A model generated the notes under the pieces. That model saw only the letters and a program-made list of their open reading frames with translations. It did no database searches and was not told where the DNA came from. A stretch of 64,000 nucleotides of DNA, from assembly GCA_963573385.1 (NCBI GenBank), contig CAUYLG010063090.1, positions 20,668-84,667 of the forward strand, written 5' to 3'. This document shows positions 12,508 through 23,820 of the stretch, piece after piece (positions within the stretch are counted from its first letter, which is position 1; each line of letters begins with the position of its first letter). The stretch comes from Cacajao melanocephalus (taxonomy: Eukaryota > Chordata > Mammalia > Primates > Pitheciidae). The translations under genes and the position numbers were made by a program.

Positions 12508-13020
12508 CAGTTGACCCTTGAACAACGTGGGAGTTAGGGGCACTGATCACCTGCACAGTCTGAACTTTGTGTAAACTTTAAAAAACGATTTTATGGATAC
12601 ATAGTAGGTGTGTAGCTTTATAGGGTACATGAGATGTTTTGGCATAGGCATGCAACGTGAAATAAGGACATGGTGGAGACACATAACTTTCGACTTCCTG
12701 AACATATGACTGCTGATAACCTGTTGACCAGGAGCTTTAACAGTAACCGTTGATTCACATGTAGTTTGTATGTATGTTATGTATCAGATACTCTTACAAT
12801 AAACTAGAGAGAAGAAATCGTTTTTAAGAACATCATGAGGAAGAGAAAATACATTTATTATGTATGATGTGGAAGCAGATCCTCATAGAGGTTTTCATCT
12901 TCATGTTGAGTAGGCTGAGGAGGAGGAGGAGGGGTTGGTCTTGCTGTCTCGGGTGGCAGAGGGCGAGAGAAAATTTGTGGACTCGTGAACTTTAAACCCG
13001 TATAATTCAAGGGTCAACTG
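12508..13020 (+). mobile_element. full-length Tigger-type DNA transposon (non-autonomous)
   Basis: A 513-bp element with terminal inverted repeats. The left end is 'cagttgacccttgaacaacg' and the right end is 'ttcaagggtcaactg'. It is flanked on both sides by TA (12506-12507 and 13021-13022), the target duplicated by Tc1/mariner-pogo transposases. Internal blocks such as 'ggaagagaaaatacatttat', 'gttgagtaggctgaggagga' and 'ggggttggtcttgctgtctc' are those of the Tigger-related MER elements. I think it is in the MER28/Tigger2-3 neighbourhood but do not fix the name. It has no transposase gene, so it was mobilised in trans. About 104 bp inside it is a later L1 insert. Confidence 0.88.
12580..12683 (-). 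repeat. short L1 3' fragment inside the Tigger element
   Basis: Antisense L1 3'-end sequence: 'atggatacatagtaggtgtg', 'tagggtacatgagatgtttt' and 'ggcatgcaacgtgaaataag'. It interrupts the transposon exactly between two copies of its own 'taacttt' region ('taaacttt' at 12572-12579, 'taacttt' at 12684-12690), consistent with a TSD. It is a very short, 5'-truncated retrotransposition event. Confidence 0.75.
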
Positions 13021-13170
13021 TACTTTATTTTGGTCTCTATCTCCTTCAACACACGTGCACATGCACGCAGGTGGTTCATGAGGGCCGGGATTTCTGTCAT
13101 TTCCATACCCCAACAATGAGACTCGTGCCTGGCATCTCATAGGTCCTTCATAAATACTTGATGAGGGGAT

Positions 13171-14059
13171 GACGGGTAAGCACCAGAGCCTCTACATGTG
13201 TGTACGCTAACTCATTTGCTTCTCTCGATAGCCCTCCTCAGGAAGCAGAGAGAATGCTATTTGTGACTGTTGGAAGGAAGGCTTAGGGAAGGGGCTGGGG
13301 CCGTGTCCATCCTGTGTTCCTGTCATTGATCTTCATTGTCCTTGATATCACCTGTTGCTTGGAAATGGGCTTTGAAGGCCCGTAAATAAGGGCACCCAGC
13401 TCTTTGAGGGGTGGTGGCATTTTCAGTTGAAGTAAGTGGAAAGCCTCCTAATATGACTACTTTGAAGCAGACAGAGTCATTAGATATAGAACGTCTGATG
13501 GGTTATACCCTAACTGATCATATTATTGGCATGTTAATCTTCCATGATACTGAGCACAGCAAGTAAATTTGATTCCTTACCTTCTGGAATGCATTAGTGA
13601 TAGATTATATCCCTTGAAAGGCTGAGGCTTAACACATTTCCCATGACATTGTTCAGTGTCCCGTCTGTCAAAGGAGAAAGACCTAATTCAACTCATGCCT
13701 TTTTCCCTTCCTTCTGTGGCTGCCTTAAAATTGGATGGTTGATTGCAGTCAGTATCTTTTGCTGTGACTTCATGTAGTTATTTGCTTCCCAATTCCTTTC
13801 CACATTGCTTATCTCCTTTTGCTTAATCTGTACTTTGGTGTTTTATATGCATGTATTTTAATTGTAAGTAAACTCATTTTGGGGGAGGGCAGGAATTAGG
13901 GTTTATATTATAAATGAAACAAGAATTCTCATCGTCAGTTTCCCATCTCTATGCAGTATTTTATGATACCACATAAATTGATTTCTTTTCTGAAATAAAC
14001 AGTCATTCTAAGAATGGCTTTTTTTTGGTGGGGAGGGCAGTGAATACCCTTGAGCTCTG
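13171..14059. other. unassigned non-coding sequence
   Basis: Roughly 900 bp with no repeat I recognise. It is moderately AT-rich (for instance 'ctgatcatattattggcatg', 'gtaaatttgattccttacc'). Being repeat-free inside a repeat-dense locus, it is a reasonable place to look for a conserved non-coding element. No open frame of note. Confidence 0.45.
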
Positions 14060-14190
14060 GATCTTTTTACAAACATTATCAGACAAGTCAAGAAAGTGGG
14101 GTATTATTTCCTTGGCAAAGTAGAGAAAGCTGAGGCCAACCGTAGGCCAAGGACTCACTCAGCTAATGCTATATTTGCTCCCTTCCTCTA
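14060..14190 (-). repeat. MIR fragment, antisense (weak)
   Basis: 'acaaacattatcagacaagt', then 'tatttccttggcaaagtaga' and 'gaaagctgaggccaac', follows the order of an antisense MIR core (to the 'gaggaaactgaggc' block) with many changes. Confidence 0.45.
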
Positions 14191-14328
14191 TCCATAACCA
14201 TCTCTTGAAGACTTGATAATTATTGAGTGTCTACCACATGGGTGTGGACCTATGGGTCCTACCCTCTAGTAGCTAGTAAGGAGGTGGGACACAGCAGGCC
14301 AGTCTAGTGTAACATCCTACCTGCCTAG

Positions 14329-14748
<420 letters not shown>

Positions 14749-14823
14749 TAATTTGTGGGATAAAGAGTCTGTAGGCTGGAGGAATACCTGCACTCTGTCC
14801 TGGGCGACAACAAATAATAAAAG

Positions 14824-14980
14824 AAAATAGAAATGCAAACCCTTCTTCACTTCTCATCACTCATCCCTACTTTATTTTTCTCCTTACCACTTTTTAATAT
14901 GGTATATAATACAGTTATTTACAGTTGACCCCTGAACAACATGGGAATTAGGAGCACTAAACCCCTGCACAGTCAAAACC
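14824..14980 (+). repeat. second copy of the L2/Tigger 5' junction
   Basis: This segment aligns base for base with 12413-12568. It has the same L2 stretch ('ctcatccctactttattttt', 'ctccttaccactttttaata'), then the same join into the Tigger terminal repeat 'cagttgacccctgaacaaca' at 14922, preceded by TA. By eye about 84 percent of positions agree. Just upstream, 14788-14808 ('cctgcactctgtcctgggcg') resembles an Alu 3' end in the equivalent place. After about 14980 the Tigger homology stops. Two independent insertions at the same L2 position are unlikely, so this is a local duplication. Confidence 0.8.
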
Positions 14981-15244
14981 TCGCCCGCCTTGGGCAAATT
15001 TTTATACCTCCCAAAGTATAGATGTAGATGATGAATTTGGGAGACTATAATTGGAGTTGGAGCTGCTAAAGTGCAGAGGAGCCGGATCATAGGAATTGAG
15101 TAGCACAGTTGCTGTAAAGTCATTTGAGCGGCTTTGAGGAAGACATTGCTGGATCAGACTTGGGTTTTCTGTCTGTTTATGTGGACACTTGGCATTTGAT
15201 AACAGGGCTTGTGAGTGCAAATCCATCTACCTGACCCCTGAATG

Positions 15245-15430
15245 ACCCTTATTTATCCCCAGTCCTTTGATCCCACCTCTTCTTCCTGCTGATGTCTTCA
15301 GTGCTGGCCCTGCTCTGCTCAAATCTCACCTGCCCTAGGAAGTTTCCCCTGACCTTTTCAAGGCTCAGGAATTCCCTGCCTTCCCTGTCTTTGCCTTTGT
15401 TTTCTGTGTTAGTCATTTAAAGACAGGATT
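15245..15430 (+). repeat. L2 LINE fragment (weak)
   Basis: 'gctcaaatctcacctgccct', 'aggaagtttcccctgacctt' and 'ttccctgcctt' resemble the sense L2 block usually reading 'gctcaaatgtcacctcctca' and 'gccttccctgacc'. Ends uncertain. Confidence 0.5.
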
Positions 15431-15724
15431 ATCATCAAGTAGATTTGTGATGTCACATGTATCGTGATTCTTCTGGGTCTTATTTTCTGTATCTATAAAA
15501 TGGACATGTTAATACTTTCCAGACAAAGAAGATAAACAGACACACATTTGTATTCTTCCTTAAGCAAATGCGAATTTGGGCTTGATCACTTTCGTCTTAA
15601 ACAGCATTCATGGTGGGGGTTGAAGCCACAGGGCTCTTGCAAGCTGCTGCATCTCTCTCCATGTCCTGTTGTCGACCTTCACTGATGTTGCTGTAGGGTG
15701 GTGAGACAGGGCATTAGATACACT

Positions 15725-16014
<290 letters not shown>

Positions 16015-16059
16015 TAGATACACTGGTTTACTATATATGGTTTAGCAAAATATTAGCAC

Positions 16060-16205
16060 CTTTATGGGGCCTTGGTTTCCTCATCGCAATATATACAAGG
16101 GTAATATCTACTATCTTCTTTAATGTGAGAATTGAATCAGATGGTGAATGGATCACGTACTGTTCAATGCCCAGCCCCAAATAGGTGCTAATTAAATGGG
16201 CTTAA
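16060..16205 (+). repeat. MIR SINE 3' half
   Basis: Sense MIR: 'ccttggtttcctcatcgcaa', then 'agggtaatatctactatctt', 'agaattgaatcagatggtga' and 'aataggtgctaattaaatgg', which is the MIR order from 'cagtttcctcatctg' to 'taagtgctcaataaatg'. Confidence 0.75.
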
Positions 16206-17044
16206 TCAGACCAGCTCAGGCTGTTACTAGATGTCATCCCTCAGTACAATCTGACGTTTCTTGATTCTTGTTAACAGCCCTATAACAATATTGTCATAAG
16301 AAACAGAAAACATCATTTTCTTCAAGGACCAATTTGGAGCCCATCCATAACTGTCTTCCAACTCCTGCTGGCTTGCATGTCACCTTGACCTTCAGGGAGC
16401 CTTGTTTCTGCTGTTGGCATTGACTCATCTGTGCTAGCCACCCCAAACTCATTCTCCTCACCTGGCTTTTCCGCATCTACTCACATCTCATCTCCAGACC
16501 TCTTACTATCATCCATATAGCCTTGCTTTCTCATTCCTTTGCTGCTTAGTAGGTATTGATTTCTGTTAAGATGATCGTCAGGATTTATTGAGCAGAGAGG
16601 TAAACGTTGACACTGGCTGGCAGGCATGATCTGAGTGTAGGGGGGAATTCTGTTCCTGCACCCCAGTACCCCCAGTCTTGCCTGCTGCTTATGAAGTTAG
16701 CTGGAGTCCCAGTGTGGTGCCCCATCTGTGCAGTAGGGAAATTGCCCACCTTGGGCCTGGCCAAGTAATGGACGCTTCACAAATCCACTAGGTTAAAAGG
16801 GACCTTACACATCTGGTATTAGAATACTTCCAGCCTTGGCTCAGTGCTTGGCACAGGTGGAAGTTCGCAGATATTTCTAGAAGCCAGGAAAGGAGGAGGG
16901 GAGGAGTATATAATAAGGAATTTGGCGTCTCCTGCCTTTGGTGAATAAAGGGGAAGGAATTTAGGATCTGTATGGTGAATATTTCCATGTGTTTGAGTAT
17001 TTCTATAAAGCTAATATTTCAGCTGCAGGAAAAAATCCAGAAAA
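16206..17044. other. unassigned non-coding sequence
   Basis: No repeat family recognised and no splice-flanked open frame that stands out. A stretch at 16877-16910 is purine-rich. Confidence 0.45.
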
Positions 17045-17344
17045 TTTTTTTTTTTTTTTTTTTTTGAGACAAGAGTCTCACTTTATCCCTCAGGCTGGAG
17101 TGTAGTGGTGTGATCTCGGCTTTCTGCAGCCTCCACCTTCTGGGTTCTAGTGATCCTTCTGCCTCAGTCTCCCAGTAGCTGGGACTACAGGCACGTGCCA
17201 CCACGCCTGGGGAATTTTTGTATTTTTAGTAGAGACGGGGTTTCATCATATTGGCCTGGCTGGTTTCGAACTCCTGACCTCATGATTCGCTGGCATCTAC
17301 CTCCTAATGTGCTGGAATTACAGGTGTGAGCCACTATACCCAGC
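17045..17344 (-). repeat. Alu element (antisense)
   Basis: Antisense dimeric Alu with a 21-base T tract (17045-17065) followed by 'gagacaagagtctcacttta'. It ends at 'gagccactatacccagcc'. Several CpG positions have decayed. The long uninterrupted T run may be polymorphic. Confidence 0.95.
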
Positions 17345-17445
17345 CTCTGAAGATGTTAAAGCTGGAAGTCAGTGATCTTCTACATCTCCTACAATTTTAT
17401 AGCTGTGGATACTAAGGTTTAGAGTTAGGACAGGAAGGCGCAGGG

Positions 17446-17783
17446 CCATGTGTTATTTCTTTTTTCTTTCTTTTTTTTTTTTCTGAGATGCAGTTTTGCT
17501 TTTGTTGCCCAGGCTGGAGTACAGTGATAGGATCTCAGCTTACTACAACCTCCGTCTCCCGGGTTCAAGCAACTCTCCTATCTCAGCCTCCCAAGTAGCT
17601 GGGATTATAGACACCCACCACCACACCCAGCTAATTTTTGTATTTTTAGTAGCGATGGGGTTTCTCCATGTTGGGCAGGCTGATCGGGAACTCCTGACCT
17701 CAGGTGATCCACCCGCCTCAGCCTCCCAAAGTGCTGGAATTACGAGCATGAGCCACCGTGCCCGGCCCCATGTGTCATTTCTT
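17446..17783 (-). repeat. Alu element (antisense) with 16-bp TSD
   Basis: Antisense Alu (17462-17767), ending 'gagccaccgtgcccggccc'. It is flanked by 'ccatgtgttatttctt' (17446-17461) and 'ccatgtgtcatttctt' (17768-17783), 15 of 16 identical. It lies about 100 bp from the previous antisense Alu, in the same orientation, so the pair is a possible substrate for Alu-Alu deletion. Confidence 0.97.
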
Positions 17784-17941
17784 GGCAGAGCTTCGATTAG
17801 GACTGCTTTTCATCCATTCCCTGTTCTTTTCCATATTTCCCAGTTTTCCCGTTTTTGTCTTAATCTATCTGCCTATCTGTTGCATTCTGCCCATGAGTCT
17901 ATTTCACTGTTGGCTTCCCTTGTTTGTGCTGTAGAATGTTG

Positions 17942-18280
17942 CTCCCTGTGATCTCTTGGGCAAATTGATTTCCAGGGCCCAGTTTCCTCAACTGGAAAAA
18001 AAGAGCAATTGTGAAGATTAAATAAGCTGAGATACTCATAAGCGCTAGATTTTGGGGGCTCAAAAATCCTTTATTACAGGAAGGGGGTTGTCTTATGAAT
18101 TGTATGATGTTTGGCAGCTTTCCTAACCTACTGGGTACCAGCAGCATCTCTCCCCTGATAAGGGACTACAAAAGCATCTCCAGATATTGCCACCTGTCTC
18201 CTGGGCAGGGGGGCAAATTGCCCCTGGCTGAAAAGTACTGGCATACAGTAAGCAATTATTAAATACTGTTAAAACACAGT
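17942..18280 (+). repeat. MIR SINE split by a small hAT transposon
   Basis: The first MIR part (17942-18056) has 'tcttgggcaaattgatttcc', 'cccagtttcctcaactggaa' and 'gtgaagattaaataagctga'. The last part (18236-18280) has 'ggcatacagtaagcaattat' and 'taaatactg'. The intervening 180 bp belongs to a DNA transposon, so the transposon inserted into the MIR. Confidence 0.72.
18057..18235. mobile_element. small hAT-Charlie-type transposon relic
   Basis: Contains 'gtatgatgtttggcagcttt', 'gggtaccagcagcatctctc', 'catctccagatattgccacc' and 'gggcaaattgcccctggctg'. This is the arrangement of a common non-autonomous mammalian transposon whose other end reads 'ggttgagaaccactg'. Its terminal repeats are eroded. 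I do not assign a family number. Confidence 0.6.
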
Positions 18281-18299
18281 GTTGTTATGACGATTCTGC

Positions 18300-18460
18300 A
18301 GTTATTTAATTTATCCGCAAAGTGTTCATTTAGTGCTTACTGTATATGCTTCAAAGCACTGAGCCCTGAGAGGCCAGTGAAAAATATAAGCCTGATGTTC
18401 TTGCTTTCTAGGAGATTATGACAGGGTTCACAGTCACACACTCGAGGATGGGCTTCCGCA
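18300..18460 (-). repeat. L2 fragment, antisense (weak)
   Basis: 'gttcatttagtgcttactgt', 'aaagcactgagccctgagag' and 'ttctaggagattatgacagg' follow the antisense L2 3'-end order with poor conservation. Confidence 0.45.
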
Positions 18461-18830
18461 GTGGCTTTGAAGGTTTTGTTTCAACCTAAATTTAGCAAAA
18501 GGACAATGGCGAGGCTTGAGAGGCATGTCTGTGTGCTCCCAGACCTTCTCCCTGGGTTTGTGGTCCCCCCAACCCTGCCCCTTTTAATGACCAGTAAATG
18601 CAGCAGTGGCGACAGGTAATGACCTTGTTGGTTGATCCTCTAGTTCCTGATAAACCCACAACTGGGAGGGACTGTCTCTGAATCAGAGCAGCTGGCTCTT
18701 TGAAAAGAAAGGTACTATTGCCTAGTTGTGGCTGCTGACCTTTGTGTTCAGAATACCGCCCAAGGGCAATGGGCAGGTCACTGCCCTATCCTCTGTGCTC
18801 CTGCCTCACAGACCAATCCTGGGATTCTTC
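18461..18830. other. unassigned non-coding sequence
   Basis: No repeat or exon recognised. Confidence 0.45.
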
Positions 18831-19365
18831 CCTTGCCTCATGCGATAGCAGAAGGATGTCACAGAGCACCTATGCTCAGACCCACCATCACACCTGACCC
18901 TTGGCCTTCCCGGAGCTTCCAAAGCCACTCAGCCCTGCCCTCCTTGCTCCACCTCCTGTGGGGCCAGCCCTTTTTGTCTTCTCTCGCTCATTTTGCACAC
19001 AGCTGCTCTCCATACTGTGCCCACTGCCCTGGCCCCTTCTGGGAATGCTTTTTCCAAGGATCCCTGGTAGCCTTGGCTTCCTGTAGGTCTTTGTTCACAC
19101 TTGACCTTGTAAGAGAGGGCACTTTATGAAGTCAGGACCCTCCTCCCTCCACCCCACCTTTCCTTCCTTTATTTCTTTTACAACTCTGATGACTATTTTG
19201 TGGCTTTGAGGCTGTCTCTTTTCTGTGTTCTGATAGACTATAAACTCCCTGAGAGCAGGTGATTGGTTGGTTGTGTTCAGTGTCCTTAGAAGTGCCCAGC
19301 ATGTCCCAGACACTCAGTAATAATTGGCGAATGAATGAATGGATGAATAAATGGATGAACAAAGG
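18831..19365 (+). repeat. L2 LINE 3' end with tetranucleotide tail
   Basis: Sense L2: 'gccctggccccttctgggaa', 'gtaggtctttgttcacactt', 'actataaactccctgagagc', 'agaagtgcccagcatgtccc' and 'agacactcagtaataattgg'. It ends in a (GAAT)/(GGAT) array at about 19331-19356, the usual L2 3' terminus. Truncated at the 5' side. Confidence 0.82.
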
Positions 19366-20849
19366 AAGGAGAAATTACCATGACTGTTAAAAGTTGAAAA
19401 GTGCATGCAGAGGCTTTGTTGACCAATTTCTGGGAGGGTTGGGTCTCTGGTACCATAGCCTGCGGGCATGGCTGGGTAGAGTTTTGTCTATTTTATATCG
19501 ACTCTTCCTCCTCTATCTAGACATAATTCTCTCCTGGGGAATGAGCCCACCTGGGCATACAGATGAGGGCATGAAGGTGACCCTTATAGAACTCTGGCTG
19601 AGAGCCAAAAACTCCCACTTCTACCTCTGCCCCCATAGCATCATCAGTCCAGTCAAGAAAGACCCATGGTCTTTGTGTTCTGGGACTTGGTCCTACATTG
19701 TCCCTGTGCCTCTGCTTTTTCAGCCCTGTGTCATGCTCTCTCCCTTCACCCTCCCCATCGGATGCACGCTGAGTTGTTATGAGGACAGAAAAAATGCATT
19801 CCTTTGCTGAGGCTTCTCTGTGGTTGTCTTCCACTCTGCGTCGTGTGTCGTATCTGCCTGACACGCTGGCACACTCTGTCACCCACGCAGCCTCTTGTTC
19901 CTCAGCCTGTGTTTCCTTGCACACTCGTGCTCTGCTGGCCTCTGTCACTCTGACTGGGCATCCTGCCTGCCTTCCCAGCCCCCTGCACGTGTCCCTGTTG
20001 GCACTCCCCTGTTCACACTCCTCTCCACCCAGCTTCCTTTGACGCTTCTTTCAAACTCTGCAACCTTCTTCTGCTGATGGTTCAGCGTCATTCCGTTTTT
20101 GAAGCAGGGAACTGGTTTGGTTGGCGCTAGCTCCAAGTTTGTCTTTATGGTATTTCTAGCCTGCCTTCCCTGTTTTGACCACAACCAATAAAGGCCGGGC
20201 TCAGTGATGAATCCCAGTTGGGATGGTGGACCACTGGGCCCTCCTCGGGCTAAGGGTAGTACAGGGAGCTGTGTGAATGAATGAGGTACCCCGGAGAGAC
20301 CATCACACATGGGTAGTGGGAGAAGAAAAGGGCGCTCAATATGCCTGTGTCGATGGCAGGATCCTGAAATACAAGAGTTTTTCTCTAAGGTACAGCACAT
20401 ATTTTATCTTCCAACACTGTCTTAGTCGTTTTCCAAATTCCTCGTCCCTTTTCCCGTGATTCCTTGATTAACTGCATATGACCCTTACCCAAATCTGCCT
20501 GATACCAGAGCGTGTGTGTCTGTGGGTAAGGTTTTTGGAATCAGCAAGCACCTTTTCATTCTTGTTTCCACTCATCACCTTACAGTACCTCACTGGACAC
20601 AATCAATTTCCAAAGCATCTGTAGACGTGAACTGATTCTAGAATTTCTTTGCACATCACCTGCATCCTGGAGCTATTTCCTGGGAGAAAGATGGCATGCC
20701 TCCCTTTGTCCCTGGACCCTGAAGGCTGTGCCCTTTCACCATGAGCCCAAATCTGGGCTTGCTCTGCAGCCATCCTGGAAATTCACAACTATGTTTTCTA
20801 TTTTACAAGAGCTTCGTAAAGCTCTTTTTAAACTAGAAACTTCTCTTTC
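19366..20849. other. unassigned non-coding sequence
   Basis: About 1.5 kb without a recognised repeat. The part at 19700-20060 is rich in C and T and has overlapping open frames on both strands (143 codons minus at 19517-19948, 151 codons minus at 19945-20400). These lack recognisable domains, have no favourable splice context, and probably reflect composition. Confidence 0.45.
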
Positions 20850-21540
20850 TTGTAATTGTCTCTAATGGCTGCCTTGTTGGAACAAGCCTTTGCTAGCTCC
20901 TGTCCGACCCCTTTGACTTTGCCTTCTGCCTCCTTTTATCCTCCAGCCTTTCGTATAGATTCCAGAGGAATCTTCCTCAAACGCTGTGCCACTCCCTGTT
21001 CAAAAGCTTTTTGTGGTTCTTCATTGCCTAGAAAGCAAAAGGGTAAGGCCAGATATTGTTAGCAGCTCACTTACTGGGTTCTACGATCTCACTCTAATTT
21101 CCCTTTACAACTTCATCAAAACAGCTCACCCCTAAGCATCAACCTCCACTCCCACTTGCGACCCCAATCAGCAGTATACCCAGGCCGCGGCCATGAGAGT
21201 TGCTTTCTCAAATGCCCATGTTCCTTTTCCATCTTTGAGCTGTTAACTCATGCAGGGTCCACCTCCTTCCTCCTAGACCTACTCATCTTTTCTGTAGGGT
21301 CCCTCTGCACTGTTCCTTCAGTTCTGTCTGATCAGGATTCTTTTTTTGTCTTTGGTCTTGCTATTATACTTCCCGCCATTGGGTGACTTACTATAACATG
21401 CCTTCTGCTGTGACTCTGTTGAATGTTTTTGTGTGTTCATTCAGTTCTAACGGCAGGATTGATGTACTCCCCCCATAAGTGCACGTTGGTTCCATGCCCG
21501 TCGTAGGTGCTCAACACTTTTCATTCAGTTGAGGGACTTT
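20850..21540 (+). repeat. L2 LINE (sense)
   Basis: The order 'gccactccctgttcaaaagc', 'ttttgtggttcttcattgcc', 'tagaaagcaaaagggtaagg', 'cccatgttccttttccatct' and, at the end, 'gtcgtaggtgctcaacactt' matches sense L2 3' sequence over roughly 690 bp with heavy decay. Confidence 0.65.
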
Positions 21541-22179
21541 TACTGTTGTATTTGTCACAATATTGGTTAACTGTTACTTCTGTTATCAAAATATCATTGT
21601 CCTCAGTAGCTTCATAACGACGTACAGTTGACAAAGTAATTTCTTATCCAAGGATCTCCATTGTGGTTCTTACCGCTGCCTGTAAAACAGTGTACCCAAC
21701 ACAAAAATAAAGAGTACAAGAGTATGGGGGTTGCACATAAGGCTTTTGTGTTCCTGCTTAGTACTAAGGAAAAGGATACCACTCAGACCAACAGAATGCA
21801 CCGTCCAGAGCTTCTGTGAGAAGTTCTTTGTCCTTCTATGCCACTTAGGACCTTTAACCGGCACCATTTAATAAGCTTAAAAGGAACACCACATGCATTT
21901 ACTATGTGGCTACTCTGATTCTTCTGGCGACTTTTATAAGCTGCCCTTCAGTTGGGGGCATGGATTTGCCTTAGAAGATCATCTTTAAAGACACTTGCTG
22001 AGAATGTTCACAGGTGTGTTGCCTCTTCATGCTCACAGGTGTGTGTATTGTCTTGTTCTTTGCCTTTCCCTGTTTCACGCAGACATTTAAGGTAAATGGG
22101 TGAATTTCTATGTTGTATGAATTGGTAACAGTCCCCTGTGATTATCAAGCATGATACCCATAAGAAACTTGCACATTCA
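21541..22179. other. unassigned non-coding sequence
   Basis: No clear repeat. The sequence around 21640-21870 is fairly complex and could be conserved, but nothing in it is diagnostic. Confidence 0.45.
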
Positions 22180-22395
22180 AATTGTCACCTAATCGTCATA
22201 ATAAACCTGTGGAAACAGGCATTTTTGCCCATATTCTTTGAAGGAGACTATTGCAATTCAGAAGGAATGTGTGTTTTGCTCTGGTTTAGTGTCTTGTTCA
22301 AGGTCATACAGCTGGACAGCCAGGATTCCAATGGAGAGCTAGCAAGTCTAAGTTCGGTCCTCTTCCGCTCCACAACACCTGATTCCAAAGCCACT
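22180..22395 (-). repeat. MIR SINE (antisense)
   Basis: 'cacctaatcgtcataataaa' then 'cctgtggaaacaggcatttt', 'caaggtcatacagctggaca', 'gccaggattcc' and 'ctccacaacacctgattcc'. This is the antisense MIR order, almost full length. Confidence 0.75.
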
Positions 22396-22564
22396 TCTAC
22401 ATAGATAACCTCCATAAATATTGTAGCAGCTGCAAATTATAAAGCCCAGTTTTGTTTAACTGACACCGTACTATTGAATTCCACTTCTTTTGCCTCTATT
22501 TCTTTGTTTTCCATCAAGAAGGTTTGGTTTACTTTCGTGCTCTGAAATTCTGGTTTTCTTTCAC

Positions 22565-22737
22565 TCCCCCGGGAGTCCCATAAGCTGGGAACACAGGCAC
22601 ACACCACCACAGCTGGCTATTTTTTAAAGCTTTTTTGTAGGCATGGGGTCTTGACATGTTGCCCAGGCTGGTGTCGATCCTCTTGCCTCGGCCTCCTAAG
22701 GTACTGCGATTACACGTGGGAGCCACTGTTCCCTGCC
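22565..22737 (-). repeat. partial, diverged Alu (AluJ-like, antisense)
   Basis: Only the first monomer and linker remain. 'aagctgggaacacaggcaca' and 'caccaccacagctggctatt' are the second-monomer edge, followed by 'gttgcccaggctggtgtcga' and 'cctcggcctcctaaggtact'. It ends at 'gagccactgttccctgcc'. Divergence is higher than in the other Alus here, which fits an old J-type copy. Confidence 0.82.
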
Positions 22738-23721
22738 CTGGTCACTCATTTAAAAATGTTAAATATCAAGGAAGAAGAGTAAATAAATACATGAATTGAT
22801 CATTTATGCACTAAGAAACTTAAACTTGGAAAGAAAAAAAAAAAGCCTAAAACAGGACCACCAATTAGGTAATCAAGAGTGCCAAGCTGGTTTGCTGTGT
22901 CCAGCTGTGTGTGCTGGCTTGTGTGTTTCAAACAAACCACCAGTGACCACGGAATGAATGAATCCTAAGCTGTGATTGATGTGTTTCCCAGGAGCCAGAG
23001 ATGGTTCCCTGCCTTTATGTACTAGTGGAATAGCAGGGGGAATTCCTAGCTAAAGGCTGTTTAGGGATACATTTTAATGTGGTTCCAGAAGGGAGTGAAA
23101 GTAGCCCTCTAATTTTTCTTTATCTGATCCTGGGGGAGCTGGGACTTTTTTTTTTAAACCAACTCTATCCATTCCTTTAATGATCATCTGAATAGCCAAA
23201 CCTTCTGGGACTGTTACAGATAATCCTTCTCTAAGCTGAATCTATTTTCCCTCATCTGTAGATGAATCTATCCCTCTCCTTTTTTTTTTTTTAATAAAAC
23301 TGATTAATTATAAGAAAATAGATATGAAATGAAGCGGTGAGCTGCTTCTTAGCACATCTTAGCCCTCAAGTGATGGGATTTTGCTCTCAAGATGGAGAGG
23401 TTCCATAAAGGGGCCGTTTTTCAAAACAAACACAACAAATTAGCCACAGGATAGGCAATTTAGGTGCCTTTTAAAGTGTAGCTGTCATCCTCACCGTTGA
23501 CAAATGCTTATGGTATACCTTCTGTGAGTACAAAGGCGATGCAGGGCAAATTCCGGAAGGCACAGAGGCCGCACCATGGAAACATAATTTAAATTTCGCT
23601 CTGGTTGAGGCTGTTGAAGAATGCTGGGGGTCAAGGTTGGTTTTCCCTCCCTGTGTTGTTGCCTCTCCTTTCTTTTATAGAGAGTAGTAGATAAGCGGCG
23701 TTTCTTGCTGGCCTCAGCAAA
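22738..23721. other. unassigned non-coding sequence
   Basis: Contains T runs at 23146-23155 and 23281-23292. No mobile element recognised. The block at 22850-23060 looks low in repeats and could be tested for conservation. Confidence 0.45.
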
Positions 23722-23724
23722 GTG

Positions 23725-23738
23725 CATGCTACCCATAT

Positions 23739-23779
<41 letters not shown>

Positions 23780-23818
23780 CTCAGGGTACATGCTACCCAC
23801 GTGTACAGACACACACAC
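23725..23818. repeat. (AC)n microsatellite in a 64-bp duplicated context
   Basis: An uninterrupted AC run of 37 bases at 23741-23777. The 19 bases 'catgctacccatatgtaca' at 23725-23743 recur as 'catgctacccacgtgtaca' at 23789-23807, each followed by an AC run. The whole is therefore a 64-bp tandem duplication in which one AC tract is long and the other short. The pure tract is probably length-polymorphic. Confidence 0.93.
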
Positions 23819-23820
23819 GC

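Larger units (their letters stand above)
12040..13170 (+). repeat. L2 LINE 3' end, split by Alu and Tigger
   Basis: A sense L2 3' region in three pieces. First 'tatcaccttctcagtaagtt' and 'ccttgatcattctattt' (to 12108). Then 'catttttctccttaccactt' (12416-12507). Then, after the transposon, 'tttattttggtctctatctc', 'gggatttctgtcatttcc', 'actcgtgcctggcatctcat' and 'aggtccttcataaatacttg' (13021-13170). The pieces are collinear, so the Alu and the DNA transposon both inserted into one L2. Confidence 0.85.

Noticed and set aside
12901..13140. 79-codon minus-strand frame in the Tigger element as a transposase remnant
   Set aside because: The element is a 0.5-kb non-autonomous derivative and the frame reads through a terminal inverted repeat and into flanking L2.
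17496..17951. 151-codon open frame with a peptide seen in many 'hypothetical' human proteins
   Set aside because: It is translated antisense Alu. The same applies to frames at 45249-45596, 52528-52878, 52836-53291 and 58290-58508.
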